A stretch of DNA of 64,000 nt from Parus major (lineage: Eukaryota; Chordata; Aves; Passeriformes; Paridae): the NCBI RefSeq assembly GCF_001522545.3, contig NC_031776.1:27539634-27603633 (forward strand), in the 5' to 3' direction. This document shows positions 13,935 to 27,700 of this stretch, one piece after another. Within the stretch, counting starts at the first letter, position 1, and each line of letters begins with the position of its first letter. Position numbers and translations under genes: made by a program. The notes beneath the pieces were generated by a model that saw nothing but the letters and a program-made list of their open reading frames with translations, was not told the origin of the DNA and did not search any database.

Positions 13935-15870
13935 TTAAGATTAGTATTATGTTTTCATAAGGAAAAGGAATGTTTTAATGTATGGACCTAGGATTTAAGT
14001 TGGTTTAAATAAGCCTATTTTCACAGGGCCACAGAAGTGAGCCAGCTTACACCAGCCAGGGATCTGGTAGCACATCTTTCTGTGAAAGTTTTGGCAGCTG
14101 AGTGTAAACCCATTAATCTTGAACTACGGGACTACAGTTCTGTGAGATCAGCAATCACCATGACCCTGTAGTATTTATTCTGTTTCTTATCTGACAGGAA
14201 AAACCAGCCTCCAGGAATCTGCCTGGTGAGGTACAGGACAATGGACAAATTCTGCCTCTGAGGCAGTAGCCTCATATTTGGAATGACTCAGTTATCTGAA
14301 ACCAGAGGCAGGTAGTGAGCGTTTTCTACTTTAGATCAAATCGATGGTCCTGCTTTCAAATAGGGGAGATATTTCAAAGCATCTTTGTGTTGCTTTAATA
14401 GAAAACTTTCAAACAGAACAACCCAGGCAAATCCTACACAAAATCTAGTAATTTAAAGTGAGGATGTGGAACCCAAACTTCCAGATTTCTGAACTCAATT
14501 CCCAGCATTGTTGCTTATGTATGGTTCTATAGCAAACACCTGGAAGATTAATCCCACATGTGACAAAGATAAAAGCTTTTTAGGATTCTAAAGATGATGT
14601 TACAAAGTATGTCCAGCAAAGCATCAGTATTTTTAACACACCCAAATTCATGAACACATAAGGAAAATAATTATCTTTTGAGAAGTCAAAGGGAAAAAAA
14701 AAGACAATTTCACTCAGGACTGCTACCAAAAAGAGTTACTACTGCCCTATTTTCTACTTTTAAGTTTCTGATGGGGAATAACAGCAAGAACAAAAAACAG
14801 CATGCTGCAGAATTCCAAATAAGAATTGGTTTGTTGGTTTAACAGACAAGAACATTTTTTCCCAGCACAATTATCTAAATCTATGAGATACCCAAAACAA
14901 TTATTAACCACTTATTACAAGGAGGTAGCTGCTCCTGTGGTAGAAAATACAGACACTATCTGGATTTATTGGTGCTATGCATGAAGAGACATCTGGAAGA
15001 AAATAATAAGTTAACCAACCTTTACAGGTTTTTGATATCACAATTGGAAATCCTTAGAACAAAACTCAACACAACTAGCCAATTTGAAGAAGCAGTTTCT
15101 TGTAAGTCTAAAACTTAGGCCAATTTCCTGGAGCTGGCAAATATTTCAGTTACAGTTGCCATCCCTAATCACAACAAGTTTTTCCTTCCAGTATTGGCTT
15201 TTCTGTGAATTTGAAACCCAAGCTTAATGCAAAACCACATCAAGCAGAAACAGGATAAAACAGATCCCTGCTGAGCCTGAATGGGTGAAGCTGCAGAGAT
15301 TCTTGCTGCTCTAGTCACAATAATAGTTTCAGCTTAAAAACTACTGGTCCATTTCAGCAAGTGGATGCTTTTCTGCAATGCCACACAAAGCCACATAAAA
15401 GTGAAGATAGCCTTCTCCTAGATTTCTTTTTAGTGTACATTATCTGGGACACAGCAGCAGAGAAGCTTGTAAAATGAATTAAGCAGGCAAATGCACTGTG
15501 TTTGTTTTCAGTTCAATAGGAGGCTTTAATTTAATATTGAATACATATGAAGGACGAGACATGCTAAATTGAACGAGCCTGGAGGCTTAAAGTGATATTA
15601 ATTCCACTTGCAATCAACCATGTGGATCCAATGATCAAAGAGACTTGGAAGCAAGAAAGGAATAATGGAAGTATCAACACTCAGCAATATTCTGTTGCCT
15701 TGGGCAGCACAGGACCCGAACAGATGCCAGGAGAGCAGCAGGGCTATCTCTTCTCACATTGAAGGCAGACAGGAACTAAAGCCACACTGGACTGTCATGC
15801 ACCAACAATCTTCAAGATGCTGCTATGAAAAGGTGTCAATTTTACTTCTACTCTTTTGTTTTAAAAGCTT
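13935..15870. other. Non-coding stretch, possibly including conserved sequence near 15480-15640
   Basis: No gene is seen. The part at roughly 15480-15640 has few low-complexity runs and several TAAT-type motifs (TTTAATTTAATATTGAATAC, GATATTAATTCC), giving the look of vertebrate conserved non-coding DNA. This is an impression of composition and not an alignment result. Confidence 0.4.
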
Positions 15871-15873
15871 AGG

Positions 15874-15916
15874 TACTGCCCTGGTTTTGACTGGGATCGA
15901 GTTAATTTTCTCTTAA
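15874..15916 (+). mobile_element. Short fragment resembling the 5' end of a songbird ERV LTR
   Basis: About 40 bases (CTGCCCTGGTTTTGACTGGG, then ATCGAGTTAATTTTCTCTT) resemble the start of a common songbird endogenous-retrovirus LTR, which as I recall it begins TGTCCTGGTTTTGGCTGGGA and continues with TAGAGTTAATTTTCTT. The match stops after TTTTCTCTT. No LTR body, polyadenylation signal or internal retroviral sequence follows, so this is at most a truncated, non-functional scrap. The similarity is from memory; the short length leaves room for chance or for another family sharing this motif. Confidence 0.5.
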
Positions 15917-15919
15917 ACC

Positions 15920-18680
15920 GTGTCACATCAAACAATGACAGAAACTTTCTATATAAAGAACTGCTAGTGTGACAAAGCATGACTTAGAAGAGATGAGAGA
16001 TGAACACCAAAACACAATTGTAGTTACTGAAAATTATCAGATAAAGTCTTTAAGAAGACCAGAGACAGGCCTATGGAATAAGCAAGTGTTTATTTTAGCA
16101 ACAGGACTTGCCACAGGAGATAAACTCATGGTTTAAGTTATTTTAAAAAGTCTTCCCAGATCTAGCACATGTATTTTGCATTATCCAGAAGAAATAACAA
16201 ACTAAACTAGAAATATTAGCTTTTTAAAAAGGGAAAAAAACATCAAGATTAACATGGTTGTACTTTTGAATCAAACTAATAACGAAATTAAGTCCTCATA
16301 TTATGAGGGCCTGAATTGTTCTTTACATTCTTGTAGCAAGACAGCTGAAGCCAAATATATTAATTTTTCTTATTATATGCCAGGCCTTAGTTCTGTAAAA
16401 GAACGATCCAACAAAAAAAATGACCCAACATTGACAGGGCTTCAAGTTTAAAACAAGTGGTCAAAACTTGACATGTAATGAACCAAGTTCATCCTTAGCT
16501 TTATTATTCAACCTGCTTCAAGTTAAAATAAGGTAAATACTTCCCCTTCAAGTTCTGTTGAAATGAATGTGAACATTGTCCTGATTTAACTGAATATTGA
16601 TCATGCTTTTTGGCAAATTTCATCAGTAAGTCTTTCATTCTTCTGTGCAGCACATCCACCCAGGAAAGTTGAAAGTATTCTCATAGAAACTAGACATTAT
16701 TGGAAGAGTATTTGATGAAACATTCCTCCTCAAGTGTGCTTGTTTTGTTTTCAAAATAGCAGTTGTTTCCAAGGACCAGAGGATTTGGATTTTGTTGTTC
16801 TTAAATGTTTAAGTTCTTTATCTTCCTGCCGCAAGTTTAAAAAACTGTTAGTGATAACTTTCCTGATATCTTGCTACATTTTTAAAATAGTTTAAATTTA
16901 CATTGGGGAGGTCCTGTTGTACCTTATAAATCTCCCAGAGAGTAGAAAAGGATTTTTGTGGGCTTTCTTTTTGCCAGAGTTCCCATGCTATGTGTATTTT
17001 AACTACTACTTTCTTTAGACTGAAGTGCTGCCTATATTTTAACCCCTCTTACACAGAGCTGCTGTGACTTCTGCATGGGAGATTCAAATCACCAGAGCCC
17101 AAAATGATCTGTTACAGGCAAAAAAACTTACACATCACTTAAATAACTAATAGATGTCTGTTACTGTTCCAAAAAGGTAGGGCTTTCAGTGTTCAGAATA
17201 AACTATAAACAAGTTCCTCACAAAGACATGTAGCTTCAGGTAAAATAAAAGGTGAATGATGAAAAAGAGATAATGTCTACTTACATTTTTCTAGCCTTTT
17301 CAATCTCTCTGCACTGTTACAAAGTTATTTCTTTCCCCATTCTTTGGAGATGGCTAAGTCAAGTTTTACTTATAAACTGCTGAAGTTTTTTTTTTTTTAA
17401 TAATTTTACATCTTGGAAGAGAAAAAGAATCAGTGGGAGATTTGCATTGTTAATGTTAAATACACGAAACAGAGAAAGGCAAACCATATAGAAAAAAGCA
17501 GTTTGAAAATACCAGCCATTTGTCCCTAATTCCTTGTCCTAGCTCATGTCAGCTCCTTTCCTTAAGGACTTTATTGCAATATTTGTAGCCTTGCATATAC
17601 ATAAAGCTCTTTATTAATTTAGTAGGTCTGCTTACATAAGTAATAGAAAGTTGGCAGACCTAGGTCAAAATGGAAATGAAGCAATAATCACGGAACAAGG
17701 ATTAAAAACTCTTAGTACAACTTTCAGTCAGAAGAAGCGTGGTCCTGTGAAGTCTTTGGATATAATGTTACTGGCATCTGACTAGAAGTGCCACACTCTT
17801 CCATCTGAGTTAAGCAAATATTGAGGGGAGTAAATGTTTTAATGGCAGCAATTGGCTCTAAACTTACAGGGCATGAGAAGCACCACTGTAACACAGAGTG
17901 AGGCACTGCTGACAGGCTTCAGGTTCAGGATCAGACATCCAATGAAATCTAGGCACACAAGCATGGCTAAGTGAGACATCTGCTTCAAGTTACTCAGCTC
18001 ATCCACAGGGTGACAATGGTTTGCCTTGTTTACAAATAAATATAATAAATAATCAGGCAAATCTGTAGTTAGTTAAAGCATTAGGAAAAATACACCCTTT
18101 AAAAATGCCTCTTGCAGAAAGACATCTGTTAACTTGAACTCTCCAATCCAAATTGTTACAGAATCCTTTATTTGGGTTTACCTTTTGTCTGCTTCCATTT
18201 CATTTTCTACTCTCACTGGTCACTTTATGAGTTATGTTTAAGAAGGAAACATGTTTTCTAGCAACAAATGACATCATCATTTTGGCCATATGCTTACCAT
18301 TACACCAGAGACTCAACAATCAAAAATTATTTAACCAGAGGAAGATTCTAGTGATTTCCTCTTTGGCGACAAACTTACTCATCTATAAAGAAAACAGACA
18401 ACTTGTTTGTAGTACTACATATGTAGTATCAGAGACTAATTTGCTTTAAAAACCAAGTATTTCTTCAAGGGAATCTGAGTAAGAAATTTAAAATGAGGGC
18501 TAGATTTACAGCTGTTAACTCTTCTCACGACAAGCAGTTTTCCCATTAGTGCATCTTCTACTATCATCTGCTTTCTGTAATGTGCTTTTTCATTCTGATC
18601 CCATTGAGAACAGAATTATCCATGGCATAGTGGCTTCCCTTCCCAAGTGCAGAGCATTCAAGGAATGAGTATTAGAGACA
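15920..18680. other. Non-coding stretch, no gene seen
   Basis: A+T-rich sequence with a T-run near 17387-17398. No gene, RNA or clear repeat family is recognised. Confidence 0.5.
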
Positions 18681-18685
18681 GTATT

Positions 18686-18688
18686 TTA

Positions 18689-18722
<34 letters not shown>

Positions 18723-18724
18723 CA
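18686..18724 (+). repeat. Compound microsatellite (TA)n-(TATG)n
   Basis: A short TATATATATA run passes directly into about six TATG/GTAT units ending in TGCAT. It is a typical compound microsatellite likely to vary in length between individuals. Confidence 0.9.
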
Positions 18725-18729
18725 TTTGT

Positions 18730-21700
18730 ATATTATAATTTATTTCACAGACATTACTAGCACAAATCAATAAGGAAAGGTAGCACATAAGAATGTCTTC
18801 CACTGTTGTAAAGGAAAACAATCAAAATCAGCTTCAGAGTAATAATTTTCCATCCTTACAAATGCTTTAAATTCCAGGCTCAAGCCAGCTTTCTAAACTG
18901 GACTGATTCCTTGAGAGACCCTAATTAGGGCTGCATATCAGCTGCTATAGAGTAAGTACATGACAAATCTCATTACTGGGAAAGGATACCAAAAGAAAAA
19001 AATAGTATCTAACAACACCCTAAAAACAGCCAGGTGAACATTATTCTAATTAGGGTACTGAATTAATGTTCTGGAAACTGGTGTATTTTCTTTATTGAAG
19101 ACTCAGAATCTTCTGGCAACAGGCAGTGATGGCACCTTGCTGTGGTTAAGTTGGAGGTGTCACTGTCAGCACCAGACTACACCTTTAACCTTCCTCTCTT
19201 AATGAGGGACCGTGCACATGAGACAACAGGGAAGTGATAAACACTTTTCTATCCCTCTAAACCCCCACATGTCAGGAATAAAGATGAAAATAAGAGGGAA
19301 AAAAACATACACAAAAAGACACAATTAAGCCACTGTTGACAGCCCAGGACCAAAGCACCTCCTTTGCAGGTCAGATATTGCCTGTTCTTGGCACATACTG
19401 TGTTTTTACTTGATAGGGACAGAAAAGGAGACATGTAACTTGAACTACTGAATTTCTTCTGAATACCAGGAGCTATCTTGACTTGCCTTTACTCAGTACA
19501 ATTGCTATTTTGTGTCTTTTTGAAAATGCATATTTATCATTGCAGTGGAAACCAGACATGTGAAACTACAAAGAAATCAGAATTTTACAGCTGTTGGAGG
19601 ATCAAAATATCTGCATTTGATCGTACGTGGATCAAGAGACTGGCTCTGCAATGAAATTATTATAGCATGAGCAAGAAGAGAAAATGGATTAAGCAATACC
19701 AGCTTGTGATCAGTTTTTGTCAGCTCCTGACCTCTCACTAGTGCCAAAACTTGGGAAAAAAAACCCCTAAATAAAAACCTAACGTCTTTAACTGCTGGAA
19801 AAAATTACTTCTCTGGAATGAACCTGTAATCAAAGAAAAAAAAAATTAACATCTTCTGCTCTTGTGAATTTTGGCTGCTCCATCTCTATTAATACTCTTT
19901 CTTTATGCCTGCAATGACATCACCCAATAATAGCAAAAATGGAAACTCATCACAAGCCTAATACACAGTACTTTAAAGGATTCAAGATCCAAATTGTACA
20001 GAATTAATGAATTTACAGAATGTGGCTACTGCCTTCAAGGATTTTATACAGTTTTGAATAACTATAAATGCTCTGAGAGGTATCTAGTGAAAAAACCCTC
20101 AGTTTGAAAATATGCCATACTAGTCCTCGCCTCTGGATATTTCCAAGAGACATACAAAAAGTCCACAAGAAGAGTGAGGAGAAGAAACTGACAGCATCCA
20201 CAGAAGAGAATTTGCCACCTCCCTTAAGATGATCTATTCCCTAGACTATCCAAGAACTCCGGTACATCCTTCTTTCACATACATTCCTCACTGCAATCCA
20301 TAAGCCTAAAGGCTACTCCACTCTGCCAATCACCACACTATTCAATTTCTATGGGTCTGAGTGAGACCAAGGCTTTTTTCAACCAAAACAAGAAAATGTT
20401 TACAGCTTTCATCCAGGGTGATTTGTTGACTTTGGCATAAACAGTCTCATTAGCCTTTGAGATTACTCACAAAAAAGAATGTGTTCACATGAAAAGCACT
20501 AGCACAGGACAATTTTTCACTCAGTGATGGAAATACTGGATTGTTACTCTTGGTAATTTTGCTTACTAAAACCTGATTGCTTTTCAGCTTTTTATCTCAA
20601 ACTCAGATCTACACATTCATAATTAGATGCTATTTAGGCTTGCCTGTAACTGATAGTGGCAGCTCTCCTTAAAAGATTTCAAATTACTCCAAAAAAGTAA
20701 GTCATTCTGCTTGTGCAACACCATACATATTTTCATTATCAGTAGCTGACAACTCAGCCAGACTGAGGATAAAGACAGTTTATTCCTCTTTTGTGTTTCA
20801 ATTTGAGTATGACCTGAGAAGTGAGGCTTTTTAAAAGATTGCCAGTTTTCCTCTAGTCCTGACAGAAAGAGACAGCCGTCCTTCCTGTGGCTTGACACAC
20901 CTCCAGTAATACTATCCAGCTGCTCTTTGTGGCTCTCTTCAGTCAAATTACTATCATTGTTTCTAAAGGTCACCATTACAGTGGACAAAACCCAAATCAG
21001 CCTTTGAAACTTGAGTTTTGCTTAAGTTTCTTTGTTTTGCACAACAAACTAACAGCTCCCCAAGCTTTCCTTGCTACTTCTACACAAATCTCACACTTAA
21101 GCATGTCCTGGGCAGACACAAACACTTGTCCTCACTTACATAATTTTTGACCAAAGTGCATTCTCAAAAATTGCATAAGTGAGATTAAAGCTTGAAAGGT
21201 TTGTCCTTCTCCTGTGTTCTAAGGCTGGCTGGATACTCCAGTTTTTCCATGATATATCTATCATACATTCCAGTCATCCTGAGATGTCTTTAAAGACATA
21301 TTACTTTTTAAGGTTGTTGAACATTTTGGCTTCTCAGTTTGATTGAAAATTAAAATCTCCTTTGGATCCCAACCTCTGGCTCTAATTCTACCATCAGTAA
21401 CTGTCTCTCCAGGTAGGTACAGTTATAATCAGAATCATGTTTTTAACTTCTTTAAACATTAAAAGGAATGAGCTTTAGTCTCTGTCTTCACAGCATTTTT
21501 CCAGAAAATGCATCCTTTTCTCTCTTTCCTGAATCATTTCCAATTCCAGCCTCGATGAATCCAAGCTACCAGAAGTGGATATGCTAAGTGTATCATTATC
21601 TCTACTGGGATGCAAAAATGTAACATCCCCACCTCTGTTCTCCTTGACTTGACTTCTCTGCATGTCCATTGGGGCTTAATCAGATCTCTTACCTACAGCA

Positions 21701-24700
21701 CCACAAAACCAAACCATATTTTCTTGTTCATCAAACCATTTCCCCAAAATATTTCCCCAAAACATTTCCAAAGCTGCTTTCTCAGATGTAACATCCCTTT
21801 TTATGTCACCCACATTCCACTCCCGTACACATGATCTAACAAGTGACTGTTACCAAACATGAGCCTGTCATGCAATAAGATCCAGAATAGCACATATGCA
21901 CTCCTTACATTATTGGTTAAAAATCAAATATAAAAACAAAGAAAGAAGATAAAAAATCCCTAACCAATTCTCTCCCCACTGAGGCTCATATTCTGTCAAC
22001 AAGTCCTTGGAATTAAGCACTCACCTAGAATCAGGACATGGTGTGCTGCAGTCAGGGCTCTGATAGGAGGGAAGTTCCCGTAAGATTTTGGTAGACACAA
22101 AGGTCAGGAGACAATAACGGGTTTGTATGTGTTGTATCAAAATGCTGATTTGAAACACAGTGTGGATAAAAACAGGTATTGAATTTGATCCATTTCCAGT
22201 GACTCTTGGAAACAAACGCTGGGTATTTACTGATGTATTAATAGATGAACATCACCTCTGATGCAGCTGATGCCAGTGATGGATTTATTTGGAGCATTTA
22301 GCCTGCTAATCCCATTACTGAAGGCACAGTTGATAGAAAAGCCATCCCTAGAGATGTTGTTATTTTCTGTTCCAGAAATACTAAGAAACAGCAAGTGAAT
22401 GAGTTAGGGATTTTCCACACATCATTCATACAAATCTTCCATTGCTTCATGCTGCTGACAGTCAGACAGGTAGCAAATAGCACAAAATGGGAAAGACAAT
22501 TTCATTGGGAGTAAGGAGAAGGGATTTTGCTAAAGCTCTTTTCTACTGCAAAACTCCTAAATGGAAACTTATTTGGCATCTCTGTTGGAGCTGAATTGGC
22601 AGAGTAAGATGGAAAGCAGTCCTGTATCTCATTACTGCCTCTACTATCACTGGCTGGAAACCTTGGAAAAACAGTCCCCTTTCTGTTTAGATGCAAGTGT
22701 GCTGCTGCTCTACAGAGTGTCTGGCTTTCTCTTTCCTCCTCAGTATGGATGACACCTGCATAGAAAGGCTCTTTGTCTTTTCAAAGCTTCACCTGCTATT
22801 GCTTATTTTGTATCACAAATATTTACTAAGGAACAGCTACAATGCCAGCAAGGTGGATAGAAAGCCAACACACATATATAATTAAGTGGTTTCAACTTAA
22901 TTTCAGTTTAACTTGGTGTATTAGGTATTTTGATTTATTACTTAAATGCAGTAACTGCTTTTTAAGAGGACTAAAACTTGGTACATAGGAAAAGCAGTAT
23001 CAAGAGCTACTCCATCTTCAGTGGAACCCAAAGAGCTGGATTTAAGGTGACCACTAAGTGGTAGGAAGAAGCAAGATGTGTAGGAAAAACTCTGCTTTCA
23101 TGTTAGGATTCCCCAGAAATACAAGATGGTGGAAAAGGAGATCAAAAGCTACAACACATGTTTGACTGGGTGCTTGACTGGGTGATTTCCAAATAGCTGC
23201 ACTGATAAAAGAGACATACCAGCTACTGAACAGGAAAGGTGTTCTTACACCTCACATAAGCCTCATCAGGGCAGTACAGTATTCCACAGACATATCCAGG
23301 CCAGTTCAAAGCTAAAATAGCAACAAGAGCATGTTAATCCACTGGATTAATTATCACTCTTGAGACCTAAGCTAATTTTTCCAGGTGTTTCTTTGCATAA
23401 GATGTATCAGCACAGAAAGTAAAACTGTGGACTCCCAATATTCTACCTTGCTTTGTTAGGGAATGCAGTTTCCATGCAAGAGCAGCAGAAATCTGAATTC
23501 CATCATTACACTTTAAAGTCTGACACTGAAAAAACACTTGGTTTAGCAGGCAGAAAAATCAGCTAGTAGGAAATGGAATAGCTGACACTCTTTCTAGATA
23601 AATCTACATAATTTTTCACGTATTTTTATCTGTAATTTTTTCAGTGCAAAGTATCTGTGTGCTTCTACAGAGCTGAGCACAATGGCATCACAGACAAGCA
23701 GTTTTTTTTCAGTGCAACAAAAATGCTACATTTTTTGTTTCTAGGCTCTCACAGTAGGTTAGGGCTGTGTCTCACTTAAAGATGTCTGGAAAATGGAATA
23801 CTATATCCAGATCAACACAGAAGAAAACAAAAGCTTAAGTCAGTCATATAACACAAAGAACCACAGTCCCTTTGCACACCCAGTCTTTAAGAATTATTTT
23901 ACAGCTAACACTGGAAATTAGACCCCCACCATCATCCTCTTCTCTCACTAATAAACTGATTTCTCTTAAAGTCACAGAACTCAAAGGGCATATTTGTTAC
24001 AACTGTGCTGAATGTGCTCAGACAAAACTATCTCCAGTCAGATTGGCCTCTTTAGACACAGTGAGATCAAACAGCTCACAAAATCCTTTGATGGAAATTT
24101 AATTCTTTAAAAATATGCACAAGGTAATTGAAAACACATTTTATGATATTTCAGATTATAAACAGTAGATCTCTGGCTGGGTTGAACAAATAGCACTAAG
24201 CCTTTTTCTTCCTTCTGAAAAACCACAGTCCTTGGCAGCATAAGGCACTGATGTGTTTTCTGTACCAGCACAGGGAAGCCAGTGATTATAATGAAGAGCT
24301 TGTGTTAAAATGCAAATTGTACTCCAACAGAAGAAACTATCTGTAAACATCAGTTATTGTTCATTCAAAGCCATTTTGTGATATGTGCATGTTTTTCCAA
24401 GATGTAAGCACAAGGCCTGAGTTTATTACATAACACCCTCCTACCCCCCACCTTGCTCCCTTGCACAGGTCTTCAGGAAAAAGCAAAAATAAGCATCCTT
24501 TGCTCACATTCTCCAATCTTATCATCATTTCTACACATCCTAGAACAGAGTAAAAATTCCAAGTCCAGCTTTCCTCACTTGGTATCTAAAACCCCCTGAC
24601 TTCACTAGTACTGTGAAACTTTGGTGGAACAGATCTGTATGTAAGCTTTACAAAAACAACAGTTACAAAGGGAGACATTGCTTTATCCATGAGCTACCAC

Positions 24701-27700
24701 TTCCACACATATAGAGGTCTGTTTGGCTCCATCACTAGTATTTTGTGCATTTGCTATATGAAGAAGGAAACTGTGAGCAGAAAATGCCACGGGGCTGTTC
24801 AGAACTTCAGCACTTCATGCTGCCAGACAACTCTTAACTTTAACTTTGCTTCTATTTGCTTTTGTCTTCCTGGCAGCAAGGCAGAGCTGTTACATGTCTG
24901 TGTTAGGTGTCACAGAAACCACGAGTAAGAACATGACAACCAAAGTATCTTTTTCTTCCTCTGAAGAAGACAGGATGTTAATGAGGTGGAGTGAGTGAGA
25001 ACTTCTCTGGTAAAACTGTTTTAGAAAACAGTACTTTTGTCAGAGCTCAAGTATTTCATTCAAGGATAGTGTGAACGAGGTAATTTCTAGTCAAAGAAAA
25101 AAAGTGCAAAATTAGCCTTAACTTACCCCAAAGGAACTGGGATCCAGGAGTGCACAGGTGTTCAGTCTGTGGGAGACTTTGGTTCAGACTCCACTGGAAT
25201 CACACATAGACCACCTGTGTACCGCAGTCTTCCATAGGACTTCATGCATGGGAAGCATCTCAATGCATATAAAAGGTCTTTTAGTAGTAAAAGCACAATG
25301 AGCTTGTGTCTTCCCTTTCTCCTGTCCTTAAGGGAAAACAGGTGGGGAGAATCCAGAACTGTCTGGGGTTCCTTCTGTGTTAGAGCCACAGGAAAATCCT
25401 CATGCTCAACACACCTCAGAGTCAAGTTCAGTGTATGTTGCTCTTCATTACCTGTCACATTTTTGACAGACTGCATAACCCAGTCCCTACACTTTCTCCT
25501 CAAACTAAGAATTATACTCAGTCCTAAAAAGGGACCAGGTATGATTTTTATTTCCACAGACTTCATCTTTCATCTCAACTTCTTTCAAGTCAGTGGACCT
25601 TGAGAAACACAGAAGTTTTTCTCCTGAGTTGGAACAGCACCAATCAAGGAAGTTTCAAAAAGCAGGCCAAGACTGATGCAGCCTTTCACTGGGGTAAAAT
25701 GAACCTTGTCGCTTGCTTCAACTTTCTCATTGCTTAAGTCACAAATGAGAAAGAAAAGACAAACATTTGGTGAAACAATGGTACTCACCCTCTCCCTCTC
25801 TGCTTCCCCTTCTGTCTATTTATATTGACAGAAGCCTCTTCATTGTGTGAGGGTTAAAGAGAAACCCTCATTCTCAGGAAAACACTTCCCCCACCTCAGA
25901 AGTAGTTGATGTTTAAATTAAAGCTTCCTGGCTTGTTAGACTCATGAGAACACACACAATGTCTGAAAAATCTATTAATTTGAAATGATATTGTGTCATC
26001 CATGCTTTAAACCACTGCTCTTATTTTCCCTGGGTCACTGAAAGAATGTGCTGTTCTTTATACAAAAGAAATAAGTTAATCTGTGAAGTCTACAGGGATC
26101 CCCTCTTCCATAAATTCCTTTCAAGGGAAAGGATCATAAGTGCATCATAAGTGAAGTTTTGAAAAGTGCAACAGTCCAGAAGCACAGTGCAATCTAATAA
26201 AAAATCAATCTTTAAAGCAAGAGCACACTTCAACTGTGCAGGAGGAATTGCAGTGCCATGTGAAGGAAGGCATCTGTGCCTAGGTAAAGCCTAGCACACA
26301 GTGGTGCAGCAAAGCTGAATTGGCTGCTTATTGTACTGCACCACACTCCCTGGGTGAAGTGAAAGTAGAGGAAAATGAAGTCTTTCCCTCTCACAACTAA
26401 AGCTAGAACAATGAAAATCACAGGGCAGCATTGACTTGTTAAACAGTTTCTGCTGGCTCTATTTTAAAACTCTAAAGGCTTTGAAGTGGAGTTGTAAACT
26501 CAATTGATTTCCAACAAAAGGCTAATGTAATCCACTTTCAGCACCAGTACCATGCTGGCAGTGAATACACCCTTCTTAATAATAGAAATTACTTATTAGT
26601 GTTTAAAGCAATTCATTTCAGTGTTTTTAAGCCACTTAAGAGGCTGGATAGGAATGCTCTTGGCTGAATTCAGCCACAGAGAAACAAAGCCAATATCTGA
26701 ACCAATTTTACTGAGGGACAGTGAGGCCTCCAGGAACACTAGCATTAATATCTGACACATTCATGTGCCCTTTTTGTCCCAAACTGCTTTCCAGGTATTG
26801 TATTTTCACATGTGACTTGTTACACCCAGCCCTGGAGTGCAGCCATCTCTGAGGTGGGATGCACAGATTTAGCTGTGCAAGGTCAGCAGGATCAGTTAGG
26901 GCAGTAGCAGACACTGCATCAGCTTATGGGGTTGGGCAGATCTCAGATTCAGACACTGGAATATGGAAAGTTTGGGAAATACTGGCCACCCTTTAAAAAA
27001 TTTATAACACAAGTCATGAAAATGTGGCAACAAGATCAGAAGTCTGCAAGAGCAGCCAAATGGAAAAATATCTAGGCAGGAACTGATTAGAAGAACATGG
27101 GACAGACTGAATGGAATTATCAATTGTAGAAAGTCGAAGGAAAACAAGAACAAGTGGAACATAGAACAGGTCAAAAATTTTAAATGTTTCCAATAAGTTT
27201 CACAGCATTTGGCCGCTTTATTTGGAAAGTATATGTGATAGCCCAGGGAAAAGAATGACTCAAGGCAGAGTGTGAAACTAGGCAGATTTTAAAGTGGTCT
27301 TGACATAGTTTTACACGTGCACAAGGAAGATGCACTGCTTGATTTATCTGTGGGTTTGAGCTTCTAACCAAAAGGTAGAATTTGTGTTAACAGACCCCTT
27401 GGGATGGAAGACCTCTAGAACAGTCCAGAAGGCCAGTGCTTGGCAGTGGGCACCCAGGATAAGGAACCCAGGAGTGATTCATACTTCCTTGGGTAACTGG
27501 AGGCCTGCTACAGGCCCAGTGACTAGAATTCAGATCATGCTGTCCAGCAGATATATTCTGGGCTGTACCTGCTGTTTGAGCTTTCAGGCCCCTTGGCAAA
27601 AATGTACCATGTCATCAATGTCCAGAGAGATTTGGACAAGGAGAATCTGCTTTCAAGAAGCTTTAGTAAAAGGAGGGAAGGAGGGAGGACACAGCCTAAG

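Noticed and set aside
20623..20988. 121-codon minus-strand frame
   Set aside because: No domain, no splice context, ordinary A+T-rich composition.
25162..25603. Overlapping 134-codon minus and 119-codon plus frames
   Set aside because: Both strands are open over the same bases, with no domain, conserved motif or convincing splice structure; chance is the simplest account.
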